Of a stretch of 64,000 nucleotides of DNA, positions 40,385 to 54,120 are shown piece after piece. The notes under the pieces were generated by a model, which saw nothing but the letters and a program-made list of their open reading frames with translations, was not told where the DNA came from and ran no database searches. The number at the start of each line of letters is the position of its first letter. Within the stretch, counting starts at the first letter, position 1. The DNA lies in contig NW_027490177.1 of assembly GCF_050948175.1 (NCBI RefSeq), positions 868,001 to 932,000 of the forward strand, given 5' to 3'. This DNA is from Xylocopa sonorina. Its lineage: Eukaryota; Arthropoda; Insecta; Hymenoptera; Apidae. A program made the position numbers and the translations under genes.

Positions 40385-42661
40385 GTTATTTATACCTTGT
40401 CTACAGATCAAATGAATGTAAATGCGACAGTTTCTTGCAAGTAAATAGCGTTTGCAGATGTCTACGTATCGTAGCAATAGAATTCTAATGCTTCTTAAAA
40501 CGCGATATCGCATCACATTTCTATGTTTCATGGTAAGATATAATATGATTTGCGAAGTGTCATGTATTCCTCGTTTACACTTCAAATGAATGTAAATGCG
40601 ACACTTCCTTGCAAGGAAATAGCGTTTGCAGATGTCTACGTATCGTAGCAATAGAGTTCTTATGATTCTTAAAACGCGATATCGCATCTCATTTCTACGT
40701 TTCATGGTAGGATATTATATGATTTGCGAAGTGTTATGTATTCCTCGTCTACACATCAAATGAATGTAAATGCGACACTTCCTTGCTAGGAAATAGCGTT
40801 TGCCGATGTCTACGTATCGTAGCAATAGAGTTCTTATGATTCTTAAAACGCGATATCGCATCTCATTCCTATGTTTCATGATATGATATAATATGATTTG
40901 CGAAGTGTTATGTATTCCTCGTCTACACTTCAAATGAATGTAAATGCGACACTTCCTTGCAAGGAAATAGCGTTTGCAGATGTCTACGTATCGAAGCAAT
41001 AGATTTCAAATGCTTCTTAAAACGAGATATTGCATCTCATATCTACGTTTCATGATAAGATATAATATTCATTGCGAAGTGTTATGCATTCCTCGTCTAC
41101 GATTCAAATGAAAGTAAATGCGACACTTCGTTGCAAGGAAATAGCCATTGCAGATGTCTACGTATCGCAGCAATAGAGTTCATATGATCCTTAAAACGCG
41201 ATATCGCATCTCATATCTATGTTTCAAGATAAGATATAATATTCATTGCGAAGTGTTATGCATTCCTCGTCTACGATTCAAATGAAAGTAAATGTGACAC
41301 TTCGTTGCAAGGAAATAGCGATTGCAGATGTCTACGTATCGTAGCAATAGAGTTCTTATGATTCTTAAAACGCGATATCGCATGACATTTCTATGTTTCA
41401 TGGTAAGATATAATATGATTTGCGAAGTGTTATTTATTCCTCGTCTACACATCAAATGAATGTAAATGCGACACTTTCTTGCAAGGAATTAGCATTTGCA
41501 GATGTCTACGTATCGTAGCAATGGGTTTCTGCTGCTTCTTAAAACGCGATATCGCAACTCATTTCTATGTTCCATGGTAAGATATAATATGATTTGCGAA
41601 GTGTTATGTATTCCTCGTCTACACATCAAATGAATGTAAATGCGACACTTTCTTGCAAGGAATTAGCATTTGCAGATGTCTACGTATCGTAGCAATGGAT
41701 TTCTGCTGCTTCTTAAAACGCGATATCGCAACTCAATTCTATGTTTCATGGTAAGATATAATATGATTTGCGAAGTGTTATGTATTCCTAGTCTACACTT
41801 CAAATGAATGTACATGCGACACTTCCTTGCAAGGAAATAGCGTTTGCAAATGTCTACCTATCGTAGCAATAGTGTTCTAATGCTTCTTAAAACGCGATAT
41901 CGCATCTCATTTCTATGTTTCATGGTAAGATATAATATGATTTGCGAAGTGTCATGTATTCCTCGTCTACACTTCAAATGAATGTAAATGCGACACTTCC
42001 TTGCAAGGAAATAGCGTTTGCAAATGTCTACGTATCGTAGCAATAGTGTTCTAATGCTTCTTAAAACGCGATATCGCATCTCATTTCTATGTTTCATGGT
42101 AAGATATAATATGATTTGCGAAGTGTCATGTATTCCTCTTCTACACTTCAAATGAATGTAAATGCGACACTTCCTTGCAAGGAAATAGCGTTTGCAGATG
42201 TCTACGTATCGTAGCAATAGAGTTCTAATGCTTCTTAAAACGCGATATCGCACCTCATTTCTATGTTTCATGGTAAGATATAATATGATTTGCGAAGTGT
42301 TATTTATACCTCGTCTACACATCAAATGAATGTAAATGCGACACTTCCTTGCAAGGAAATAGCGTTTGCAGATGTCTACGTATCGTAGCAATGGAATTCT
42401 AATGCTTCTTAAAACGCGATATCGCATCACATTTCTATGTTTCATGGTAAGATATAATATGATTTGCGAAGTGTCATGTATTCCTCATTTACACTTCAAA
42501 TGAATGTAAATGCGACACTTCCTTGCAAGGAAATAGCGTTTGCAGATGTCTACGTATCGTAGCAATAGAGTTCTAATGCTTCTTAAAACGCGATATCGCA
42601 TCTCATTTCTATGTTTCATGGTAAGATATAATATGATTTGCGAAGTGTTATGTATTCCTCA
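40385..42661. repeat. Segment duplicated 13.7 kb away (54121-56049)
   Basis: The marker gttatttataccttg with ctacagatc at 40385 recurs at 54121 (shift 13736 bp). The rare change to ttccatgg, an NcoI site, at 41571 recurs at 55307 with the same shift. Near 42661 the shift has fallen to 13388 bp, so this copy holds two extra monomers. One of these is a tandem duplicate carrying ggaattagc near 41486 and 41660. Confidence 0.82.
40991..41120. repeat. Linked-variant cassette B (example copy)
   Basis: A set of variants travels together across a monomer boundary: tcgaagc, ttcaaatgc, gagatattgc, catatctacg, catgataag, atattcattgcg, atgcattcc, ctacgattc and gaaagta. The cassette recurs dozens of times from about 2.6 kb to 62 kb, often followed by ttcgttgcaagg. 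It breaks the hairpin right arm and the 10-bp palindrome, and with ttcgttgc also the 14-bp palindrome. Confidence 0.8.
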
Positions 42662-43833
42662 TCAACACATCAACTGATTGTAAATGCGACACTTCCTTGC
42701 AAGGAAATAGCGTTTGCAGATGTCTACGTATCGTAGCACTAGAGTTCTTATGATTCTTAAAACGCGATATCGCATCTCATTTCTACGTTTCATGGTAGGA
42801 TATTATATGATTTGCGAAGTGTTATGTATTCCTCGTCTACACATCAAATGAATGTAAATGCGACACTTCCTTGCTAGGAAATAGCGTTTGCCGATGTCTA
42901 CGTATCGAAGCAATAGATTTCAAATGCTTCTTAAAACGAGATATTGCATCTCATATATACGTTTCATGATAAGATATAATATTCATTGCGAAGTGTTATG
43001 CATTCCTCGTCTACGATTCAAATGAAAGTAAATGTGACACTTCGTTGCAAGGAAATAGCGATTGCAGATGTCTACGTATCGTAGCAATAGAGTTCTAATG
43101 CTTCTTAAAACGCGATATCGCATCTCATTTCTATGTTTCATGGTAAGATATAATATTCATTGCGAAGTGTTATGCATTCCTCGTCTACGATACAAATGAA
43201 TGTAAATGCGACACTTCCTTGCAAGGAAATAGAGTTTGCAGATGTCTACGTATCGTAGCAATAGAGTTCTAATGCTTCTTAAAACGCGATATCGCATCAC
43301 ATTTCTATGTTTCATGGTAAGATATAATATGATTTGCGAAGTGTCATGTATTCCTCGTCCACACTTCAAATGAATGTAAATGCGACACTTCCTTGCTAGG
43401 AAATAACGTCTGCAGATGTCTAGGTATCGTAGAAATAGAGTTCTAATTCTTCTTAAAACGCGATATCGCATCACATTTCTATGTTTCATGGAAAGATATA
43501 ATATGATTTGCGAAGTGTTATGTATTCCTAGTCTACACTTCAATTGAATGTAAATGCGACACTTCCTTGCAAGGAAATAGCGTTTGCAAATGTCTACCTA
43601 TCGTAGCAATAGTGTTCTAATGCTTCTTAAAACGCGATATCGCATCTCATTTCTATGTTTCATGGTAAGATATAATATGATTTGCGAAGTGTCATGTATT
43701 CCTCGTCTACACTTCAAATGAATGTAAATGCGACACTTCCTTGCAATGAAATAGCGTTTGCAGATGTCTACGTATCGAAGCAATAGAGTTCAAATGCTTC
43801 TTAAAACGAGATATTGCATCTCATATCTATGTT

Positions 43834-44005
43834 TCATGATAAGGTATAATATTCTTTGCGAAGTGCTATGCATTCCTCCTCTACGATTCAAATGAATGTA
43901 AATGCGACACTTCCTTGCAAGGAAATAGCGTTTGCAGATGTCTACGTATCGTAGCAATAGAGTTCTTATGATTCTTAAAACGCGATATCGCATCTCATTT
44001 CTGTT
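43834..44005. repeat. HOR-D landmark 172-bp monomer, copy 2
   Basis: Same 2-bp deletion and following context as 38268-38439; 5566 bp downstream of it. Confidence 0.92.
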
Positions 44006-46093
44006 TCATGGTAAGGTATAATATGATTTGCGAAGTGTTATATATCCGTCGTCTACACTTCAAATGAATGTAAATGCGACACTTTCTTGCAAGGAAATAG
44101 CATTTGCAGATGTCTACGTATCGTAGCAATGGATTTCTGCTGCTTCTTAAAACGCGATATCGCAACTCATTTCTATGTTTCATGGTAAGATATAATATGA
44201 TTTGCGAAGTGTTATGTATTCCTAGTCTACACTTCAAATGAATGTAAATGCGACACTTCCTTGCAAGGAAATAGCGTTTGCAAATGTCTACCTATCGTAG
44301 CAGTAGTGTTCTAATGATTCTTAAAACGCGATATCGCATCTCATTTCTATGTTTCATGGTAAGACATAATATGATTTGCGAAGTGTCATGTATTCCTCGT
44401 CTACACTTCAAATGAATGTAAATGCGACACTTCCTTGCAAGGAAATAGCGTTTGCAAATGTCTACCTATCGTAGCAATAGTGTTCTAATGCTTCTTAAAA
44501 CGCGATATCGCATCTCATTTCTATGTTTCATGGTAAGATATAATATGATTTGCGAAGTGTCATGTATTCCTCTTCTACACTTCAAATAAATGTAAATGCG
44601 ACACTTCCTTGCAAGGAAATAGCGTTTGCAGATGTCTACGTATCGTAGCAATAGAGTTCTAATGCTTCTTAAAACGCGATATCGCATCTCATTTCTATGT
44701 TTCATGGTAAGATATAATATGATTTGCGAAGTGTTATGTATTCCTCATCAACACATCAACTGATTGTAAATGCGACACTTCCTTGCAAGGAAATAGCGTT
44801 TGCAGATGTCTACGTATCGTAGCACTAGAGTTCTTATGATTCTTAAAACGCGATATCGCATCTCATTTCTACGTTTCATGGTAGGATATTATATGATTTG
44901 CGAAGTGTTATGTATTCCTCGTCTACACATCAAATGAATGTAAATGCGACACTTCCTTGCTAGGAAATAGCGTTTGCCGATGTCTACGTATCGAAGCAAT
45001 AGATTTCAAATGCTTCTTAAAACGAGATATTGCATCTCATATATACGTTTCATGATAAGATATAATATTCATTGCGAAGTGTTATGCATTCCTCGTCTAC
45101 GATTCAAATGAAAGTAAATGCGACACTTCGTTGCAAGGAAATAGCGATTGCAGATGTCTACGTATCGTAGCAATAGAGTTCATATGATCCTTAAAACGCG
45201 ATATCGCATCTCATATCTATGTTTCAAGATAAGATATAATATTCATTGCGAAGTGTTATGCATTCCTCGTCTACGATTCAAATGAAAGTAAATGTGACAC
45301 TTCGTTGCAAGGAAATAGCGATTGCAGATGTCTACATATCGTAGCAATAGAGTTCTAATGCTTCTTAAAACGCGATATCGCATCTCATTTCTATGTTTCA
45401 TGGTAAGGTATAATATTCATTGCGAAGTGTTATGCATTCCTCGTCTACGATACAAATGAATGTAAATGCGACACTTCCTTGCAAGGAAATAGAGTTTGCA
45501 GATGTCTACGTATCGTAGCAATAGAGTTCTAATGCTTCTTAAAACGCGATATCGCATCACATTTCTATGTTTCATGGTAAGATATAATATGATTTGCGAT
45601 GTGTCATGTATTCCTCGTCCACACTTCAAATGAATGTAAATGCGACACTTCCTTGCTAGGAAATAACGTCTGCAGATGTCTAGGTATCGTAGAAATAGAG
45701 TTCTAATTCTTCTTAAAACGCGATATCGCATCACATTTCTATGTTTCATGGTAAGATATAATATGATTTGCGAAGTGTTATGTATTCCTAGTCTACACTT
45801 CAATTGAATGTAAAAGCGACACTTCCTTGCAAGGAAATAGCGTTTGCAAATGTCTACCTATCGTAGCAATAGTGTTCTAATGCTTCTTAAAACGCGATAT
45901 CGCATCTCATTTCTATGTTTCATGGTAAGATATAATATAATTTGCGAAGTGTCATGTATTCCTCGTCTACACTTCAGATGAATGTAAATGCGACACTTCC
46001 TTGCAATGAAATAGCGTTTGCAGATGTCTACGTATCGAAGCAATAGAGTTCAAATGCTTCTTAAAACGAGATATTGCATCTCATATCTATGTT
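43834..46093. repeat. HOR-D unit, 13 monomers (2260 bp)
   Basis: Defined from one 172-bp monomer to the next. It is nearly identical to 46094-48353. It includes atatacgtttc, gcactagag, tagagtttgc and ataacgtctgc variants in fixed order. The monomer at about 45121-45294 is absent from the equivalent place near 43030. Confidence 0.88.
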
Positions 46094-46265
46094 TCATGAT
46101 AAGATATAATATTCTTTGCGAAGTGCTATGCATTCCTCCTCTACGATTCAAAGGAATGTAAATGCGACACTTCCTTGCAAGGAAATAGCGTTTGCAGATG
46201 TCTACGTATCGTAGCAATAGAGTTCTTATGATTCTTAAAACGCGATATCGCATCTCATTTCCGTT
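46094..46265. repeat. HOR-D landmark 172-bp monomer, copy 3
   Basis: Same context, with a further substitution at the deletion site (tttccgtttc). It lies 2260 bp after copy 2. Confidence 0.92.
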
Positions 46266-48353
46266 TCATGGTAAGGTATAATATGATTTGCGAAGTGTTA
46301 TATATCCGTCGTCTACACTTCAAATGAATGTAAATGCGACACTTTCTTGCAAGGAAATAGCATTTGCAGATGTCTACGTATCGTAGCAATGGATTTCTGC
46401 TGCTTCTTAAAACGCGATATCGCAACTCATTTCTATGTTTCATGGTAAGATATAATATGATTTGCGAAGTGTTATGTATTCCTAGTCTACACTTCAAATG
46501 AATGTAAATGCGACACTTCCTTGCAAGGAAATAGCGTTTGCAAATGTCTACCTATCGTAGCAATAGTGTTCTAATGATTCTTAAAACGCGATATCGCATC
46601 TCATTTCTATGTTTCATGGTAAGACATAATATGATTTGCGAAGTGTCATGTATTCCTCGTCTACACTTCAAATGAATGTAAATGCGACACTTCCTTGCAA
46701 GGAAATAGCGTTTGCAAATGTCTACCTATCGTAGCAATAGTGTTCTAATGCTTCTTAAAACGCGATATCGCATCTCATTTCTATGTTTCATGGTAAGATA
46801 TAATATGATTTGCGAAGTGTCATGTATTCCTCTTCTACACTTCAAATAAATGTAAATGCGACACTTCCTTGCAAGGAAATAGCGTTTGCAGATGTCTACG
46901 TATCGTAGCAATAGAGTTCTAATGCTTCTTAAAACGCGATATCGCATCTCATTTCTATGTTTCATGGTAAGATATAATATGATTTGCGAAGTGTTATGTA
47001 TTCCTCATCAACACATCAACTGATTGTAAATGCGACACTTCCTTGCAAGGAAATAGCGTTTGCAGATGTCTACGTATCGTAGCACTAGAGTTCTTATGAT
47101 TCTTAAAACGCGATATCGCATCTCATTTCTACGTTTCATGGTAGGATATTATATGATTTGCGAAGTGTTATGTATTCCTCGTCTACACATCAAATGAATG
47201 TAAATGCGACACTTCCTTGCTAGGAAATAGCGTTTGCCGATGTCTACGTATCGAAGCAATAGATTTCAAATGCTTCTTAAAACGAGATATTGCATCTCAT
47301 ATATACGTTTCATGATAAGATATAATATTCATTGCGAAGTGTTATGCATTCCTCGTCTACGATTCAAATGAAAGTAAATGCGACACTTCGTTGCAAGGAA
47401 ATAGCGATTGCAGATGTCTACGTATCGTAGCAATAGAGTTCATATGATCCTTAAAACGCGATATCGCATCTCATATCTATGTTTCAAGATAAGATATAAT
47501 ATTCATTGCGAAGTGTTATACATTCCTCGTCTACGATTCAAATGAAAGTAAATGTGACACTTCGTTGCAAGGAAATAGCGATTGCAGATGTCTACGTATC
47601 GTAGCAATAGAGTTCTAATGCTTCTTAAAACGCGATATCGCATCTCATTTCTATGTTTCATGGTAAGATATAATATTCATTGCGAAGTGTTATGCATTCC
47701 TCGTCTACGATACAAATGAATGTAAATGCGACACTTCCTTGCAAGGAAATAGAGTTTGCAGATGTCTTCGTATCGTAGCAATAGAGTTCTAATGCTTCTT
47801 AAAACGCGATATCGCATCACATTTCTATGTTTCATGGTAAGATATAATATGATTTGCGAAGTGTCATGTATTCCTCGTCCACACTTCAAATGAATGTAAA
47901 TGCGACACTTCCTTGCTAGGAAATAACGTCTGCAGATGTCTAGGTATCGTAGAAATAGAGTTCTAATTCTTCTTAAAACGCGATATCGCATCACATTTCT
48001 ATGTTTCATGGTAAGATATAATATGATTTGCGAAGTGTTATGTATTCCTAGTCTACACTTCAATTGAATGTAAATGCGACACTTCCTTGCAAGGAAATAG
48101 CGTTTGCAAATGTCTACCTATCGTAGCAATAGTGTTCTAATGCTTCTTAAAACGCGATATCGCATCTCATTTCTATGTTTCATGGTAAGATATAATATGA
48201 TTTGCGAAGTGTCATGTATTCCTCGTCTACACTTCAGATGAATGTAAATGCGACACTTCCTTGCAATGAAATAGCGTTTGCAGAATTCTACGTATCGAAG
48301 CAATAGAGTTCAAATGCTTCTTAAAACGAGATATTGCATCTCATATCTATGTT
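46094..48353. repeat. HOR-D unit, 13 monomers (2260 bp), second copy
   Basis: It is a near-identical tandem copy of 43834-46093. Private changes include tttccgtttc near 46260 and gttatacattcc near 47516. Confidence 0.88.
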
Positions 48354-48525
48354 TCATGATAAGGTATAATATTCTTTGCGAAGTGCTATGCATTCCTCCT
48401 CTACGATTCAAATGAATGTAAATGCGACACTTCCTTGCAAGGAAATAGCGTTTGCAGATGTCTACGTATCGTAGCAATAGAGTTCTTATGATTCTTAAAA
48501 CGCGATATCGCATCTCATTTCTGTT
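48354..48525. repeat. HOR-D landmark 172-bp monomer, copy 4
   Basis: Same deletion and context; 2260 bp after copy 3. Confidence 0.92.
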
Positions 48526-51135
48526 TCATGGTAAGGTATAATATGATTTGCGAAGTGTTATATATCCGTCGTCTACACTTCAAATGAATGTAAATGCGAC
48601 ACTTTCTTGCAAGGAAATAGCATTTGCAGATGTCTACGTATCGTAGCAATGGATTTCTGCTGCTTCTTAAAACGCGATATCGCAACTCATTTCTATGTTT
48701 CATGGTAAGATATAATATGATTTGCGAAGTGTTATGTATTCCTAGTCTACACTTCAAATGGATGTAAATGCGACACTTCCTTGCAAGGAAATAGCGTTTG
48801 CAAATGTCTACCTATCGTAGCAATAGTGTTCTAATGATTCTTAAAACGCGATATCGCATCTCATTTCTATGTTTCATGGTAAGACATAATATGATTTGCG
48901 AAGTGTCATGTATTCCTCGTCTACACTTCAAATGAATGTAAATGCGACACTTCCTTGCAAGGAAATAGCGTTTGCAAATGTCTACCTATCGTAGCAATAG
49001 TGTTCTAGTGCTTCTTAAAACGCGATATCGCATCTCATTTCTATGTTTCATGGTAAGATATAATATGATTTGCGAAGTGTCATGTATTCCTCTTCTACAC
49101 TTCAAATAAATGTAAATGCGACACTTCCTTGCAAGGAAATAGCGTTTGCAGATGTCTACGTATCGTAGCAATAGAGTTCTAATGCTTCTTAAAACGCGAT
49201 ATCGCATCACATTTGTATGTTTCATGGTAAGATATAATATGATTTGCGAAGTGTTATGTGTTCCTCGTCTGCACTTCAAATGAATGTAAATGCGACACTT
49301 CCTTGCTAGGAAATAGCGTTTGCAGATGTCTACGTATCGTAGCAATGGATTTCTGATGCTTCTCAAAACGCGATATCGCAACTCATTTCTATGTTTCATG
49401 GTAAGATATAATATGATTTGCGAAGTGTTATGTATTCCTAGTCTACACTTCAAATGAATGTAAATGCGACACTTCCTTGCAAGGAAATAGCGTTTGCAGA
49501 TGTCTACGTATCGAAGCAATAGATTTCAAATGCTTCTTAAAACGAGATATTGCATCTCATATCTACGTTTCATGATAAGATATAATATTCATTGCGAAGT
49601 GTTATGCATTCCACGTCTACGATTCAAATGGAAGTAAATGCGACACTTCGTTGCAAGGAAATAGCGATTGCAGATATCTACGTATCGTAGCAATAGAGTT
49701 CATATGATCCTTAAAACGCGATATCGCATCTCATATCTATGTTTCAAGATAAGATATAATATTCATTGCGAAGTGTTATGCATTCCTCGTCTACGATTCA
49801 AATGAAAGTAAATGTGACACTTCGTTGCAAGGAAATAGCGATTGCAGATGTCTACGTATCGTAGCAATAGAGTTCTAATGCTTCTTAAAACGCGATATCG
49901 CATCTCATTTCTATGTTTCATGGTAAGATATAATATGATTTGCGAAGTGTTATGTATTCCTCGTCTACACTTCAAATGAATGTAAATGCAACCCTTCCTT
50001 GCAAGGAAATAGCGTTTGCAGATGTCTACGTATCGAAGCAATAGGGTTCAAATGCTTCTTAAAACGAGATATTGCATCTCATATCTATGTTTCATGATAA
50101 GATATAATATTCTTTGCGAAGTGCTATGCATTCCTCCTCTACGATTCAACTGAATGTAAATGCGACACTTCCTTGCAAGGAAATAGCGTTTGCAGATGTC
50201 TACGTATCGTAGCAATAGAGTTCTTATGATTCTTAAAACGCGATATCGCATCTCATTTCTACGTTTCATGGTAGGAAATTATATGATTTGCGAAGTGTCA
50301 TGTATTCCTCGGGTACACTTCAAATGAATGTAAATGCGACACTTCCTTGCTAGGAAATAGCGTCTGCAGATGTCTAGGTATCGTAGCAGTAGTGTTCTAA
50401 TGCTTCTTAGAACGCGATGTCGCATCTCATTTCTATGTTTCATGGTAAGATATAATATGATTTGCGAAGTGTTATGTATTCCTCGTCTACACTTCAAATG
50501 AATGTAAATGCGACATTTCTTTGCAAGGAAATAGCGTTTGCAGATGTCTACGTATCGTAGCAATAGAGTTCTTATGATTCTTAAAACGCGATATCGCATC
50601 ACATTTCTATGTTTCATGGTAAGATATAATATGATTTGCGAAGTGTTATGTATTCCTCGTCTACACATCAAATGAATGTAAATGCGACACTTTCTTGCAA
50701 GGAAATAGCATTTGCAGATGTCTACGTATCGTAGCAATGGATTTCTGCTGCTTCTTAAAACGCGATATCGCATCTCATTTCTATGTTTCATGGTAAGATA
50801 TAATATAATTTGCGAAGTGTTATGTATTCCTAGTCTACACTTCAATTGAATGTAAATGCGACACTTCCTTGCAAGGAAATAGCGTTTGCAAATGTCTACC
50901 TATCGTAGCAATAGTGTTCTAATGCTTCTTAAAACGCGATATCGCATCTCATTTCTATGTTTCATGGTAAGATATAATATGATTTGCGAAGTGTCATGTA
51001 TTCCTCGTCTACACTTCAAATGAATGTAAATGCGACACTTCCTTGCAAGGAAATAGCGTTTGCAGATGTCTACGTATCGAAGCAATAGAGTACAAATGCT
51101 TCTTAAAACGAGATATTGCATCTCATATCTATGTT
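48354..51135. repeat. HOR-D unit, 16 monomers (2782 bp)
   Basis: It starts like the 13-monomer units but diverges near 49200 (catcacatttgtatg in place of catctcatttctatg). From there it follows the same path as the 38.3-40.1 kb stretch. Its later part repeats 37441-38267. Confidence 0.88.
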
Positions 51136-51307
51136 TCATGATAAGATATAATATTCTTTGCGAAGTGCTATGCATTCCTCCTCTACGATTCAAATGAATG
51201 TAAATGCGACACTTCCTTGCAAGGAAATAGCGTTTGCAGATGTCTACGTATCATAGCAATAGAGTTCTTATGATTCTTAAAACGCGATATCGCATCTCAT
51301 TTCTGTT
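51136..51307. repeat. HOR-D landmark 172-bp monomer, copy 5
   Basis: Same deletion and context; 2782 bp after copy 4. A private change (tatcatagc) lies near 51252. Confidence 0.92.
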
Positions 51308-53743
51308 TCATGGTAAGGTATAATATGATTTGCGAAGTGTTATATATCCGTCGTCTACACTTCAAATGAATGTAAATGCGACACTTTCTTGCAAGGAAAT
51401 AGCATTTGCAGATGTCTACGTATCGTAGCAATGGATTTCTGCTGCTTCTTAAAACGCGATATCGCAACTCATTTCTATGTTTCATGGTAAGATATAATAT
51501 GATTTGCGAAGTGTTATGTATTCCTAGTCTACACTTCAAATGAATGTAAATGCGACACTTCCTTGCAAGGAAATAGCGTTTGCAAATGTCTACCTATCGT
51601 AGCAATAGTGTTCTAATGATTCTTAAAACGCGATATCGCATCCCATTTCTATGTTTCATGGTAAGACATAATATGATTTGCGAAGTGTCATGTATTCCTC
51701 GTCTACACTTCAAATGAATGTAAATGCGACACTTCCTTGCAAGGAAATAGCGTTTGCAAATGTCTACCTATCGTAGCAATAGTGTTCTAATGCTTCTTAA
51801 AACGCGATATCGCATCTCATTTCTATGTTTCATGGTAAGATATAATATGATTTGCGAAGTGTCATGTATTCCTCTTCTACACTTCAAATAAATGTAAATG
51901 CGACACTTCCTTGCAAGGAAATAGCGTTTGCAGATGTCTACGTATCGTAGCAATAGAGTTCTAATGCTTCTTAAAACGCGATATCGCATCACATTTGTAT
52001 GTTTCATGGTAAGATATAATATGATTTGCGAAGTGTTATGTGTTCCTCGTCTGCACTTCAAATGAATGTAAATGCGACACTTCCTTGCTAGGAAATAGCG
52101 TTTGCAGATGTCTACGTATCGTAGCAATGGATTTCTGATGCTTCTCAAAACGCGATATCGCAACTCATTTCTATGTTTCATGGTAAGATATAATATGATT
52201 TGCGAAGTGTTATGTATTCCTAGTCTACACTTCAAATGAATGTAAATGCGACACTTCCTTGCAAGGAAATAGCGTTTGCAGATGTCTACGTATCGAAGCA
52301 ATAGATTTCAAATGCTTCTTAAAACGAGATATTGCATCTCATATCTACGTTTCATGATAAGATATAATATTCATTGCGAAGTGTTATGCATTCCACGTCT
52401 ACGATTCAAATGGAAGTAAATGCGACACTTCGTTGCAAGGAAATAGCGATTGCAGATATCTACGTATCGTAGCAATAGAGTTCTAATGCTTCTTAAAACG
52501 CGATATCGCATCTCATTTCTATGTTTCATGGTAAGATATAATATGATTTGCGAAGTGTTATGTATTCCTCGTCTACACTTCAAATGAATGTAAATGCAAC
52601 CCTTCCTTGCAAGGAAATAGCGTTTGCAGATGTCTACGTATAGAAGCAATAGGGTTCAAATGCTTCTTAAAACGAGATATTGCATCTCATATCTATGTTT
52701 CATGATAAGATATAATATTCTTTGCGAAGTGCTATGCATTCCTCCTCTACGATTCAACTGAATGTAAATGCGACACTTCCTTGCAAGGAAATAGCGTTTG
52801 CAGATGTCTACGTATCGTAGCAATAGAGTTCTTATGATTCTTAAAACGCGATATCGCATCTCATTTCTACGTTTCATGGTAGGAAATTATATGATTTGCG
52901 AAGTGTCATGTATTCCTCGGGTACACTTCAAATGAATGTAAATGCGACACTTCCTTGCTAGGAAATAGCGTCTGCAGATGTCCAGGTATCGTAGCAGTAG
53001 TGTTCTAATGCTTCTTAGAACGCGATGTCGCATCTCATTTCTATGTTTCATGGTAAGATATAATATGATTTGCGAAGTGTTATGTATTCCTCGTCTACAC
53101 TTCAAATGAATGTAAATGCGACATTTCTTTGCAAGGAAATAGCGTTTGCAGATGTCTACGTATCGTAGCAATAGAGTTCTTATGATTCTTAAAACGCGAT
53201 ATCGCATCACATTTCTATGTTTCATGGTAAGATATAATATGATTTGCGAAGTGTTATGTATTCCTCGTCTACACATCAAATGAATGTAAATGCGACACTT
53301 TCTTGCAAGGAAATAGCATTTGCAGATGTCTACGTATCGTAGCAATGGATTTCTGCTGCTTCTTAAAACGCGATATCGCATCTCATTTCTATGTTTCATG
53401 GTAAGATATAATATAATTTGCGAAGTGTTATGTATTCCTAGTCTACACTTCAATTGAATGTAAATGCGACACTTCCTTGCAAGGAAATAGCGTTTGCAAA
53501 TGTCTACCTATCGTAGCAATAGTGTTCTAATGCTTCTTAAAACGCGATATCGCATCTCATTTCTATGTTTCATGGTAAGATATAATATGATTTGCGAAGT
53601 GTCATGTATTCCTCGTCTACACTTCAAATGAATGTAAATGCGACACTTCCTTGCAAGGAAATAGCGTTTGCAGATGTCTACGTATCGAAGCAATAGAGTA
53701 CAAATGCTTCTTAAAACGAGATATTGCATCTCATATCTATGTT
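51136..53743. repeat. HOR-D unit, 15 monomers (2608 bp)
   Basis: It is a close copy of the preceding 16-monomer unit. The shift is 2782 bp up to about 52460 and 2608 bp afterwards, so one monomer (the equivalent of the one starting near 49680) has been lost near 52457-52484. Confidence 0.88.
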
Positions 53744-53915
53744 TCATGATAAGATATAATATTCTTTGCGAAGTGCTATGCATTCCTCCTCTACGATTCA
53801 AATGAATGTAAATGCGACACTTCCTTGCAAGGAAATAGCGTTTGCAGATGTCTACGTATCATAGCAATAGAGTTCTTATGATTCTTAAAACGCGATATCG
53901 CATCTCATTTCTGTT
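53744..53915. repeat. HOR-D landmark 172-bp monomer, copy 6
   Basis: Same deletion and context; 2608 bp after copy 5. It shares the tatcatagc change, confirming that copies 5 and 6 are the closest pair. Confidence 0.92.
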
Positions 53916-54120
53916 TCATGGTAAGGTATAATATGATTTGCGAAGTGTTATATATCCGTCGTCTACACTTCAAATGAATGTAAATGCGACACTTTCTTGC
54001 AAGGAAATAGCATTTGCAGATGTCTACGTATCGTAGCAATGGATTTCTGCTGCTTCTTAAAACGCGATATCGCAACTCATTTCTATGTTTCATGGTAAGA
54101 TATAATATGATTTGCGAAGT

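Larger units (their letters stand above)
38268..43833. repeat. HOR-D interval of 32 monomers (5566 bp)
   Basis: It runs from one 172-bp landmark monomer to the next. The first part, to about 40.1 kb, matches 48354 onward at a shift of 10086 bp. The middle, from 40385, matches 54121 onward. The end, 42661-43833, resembles the 13-monomer unit that follows but lacks one monomer. Confidence 0.8.
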
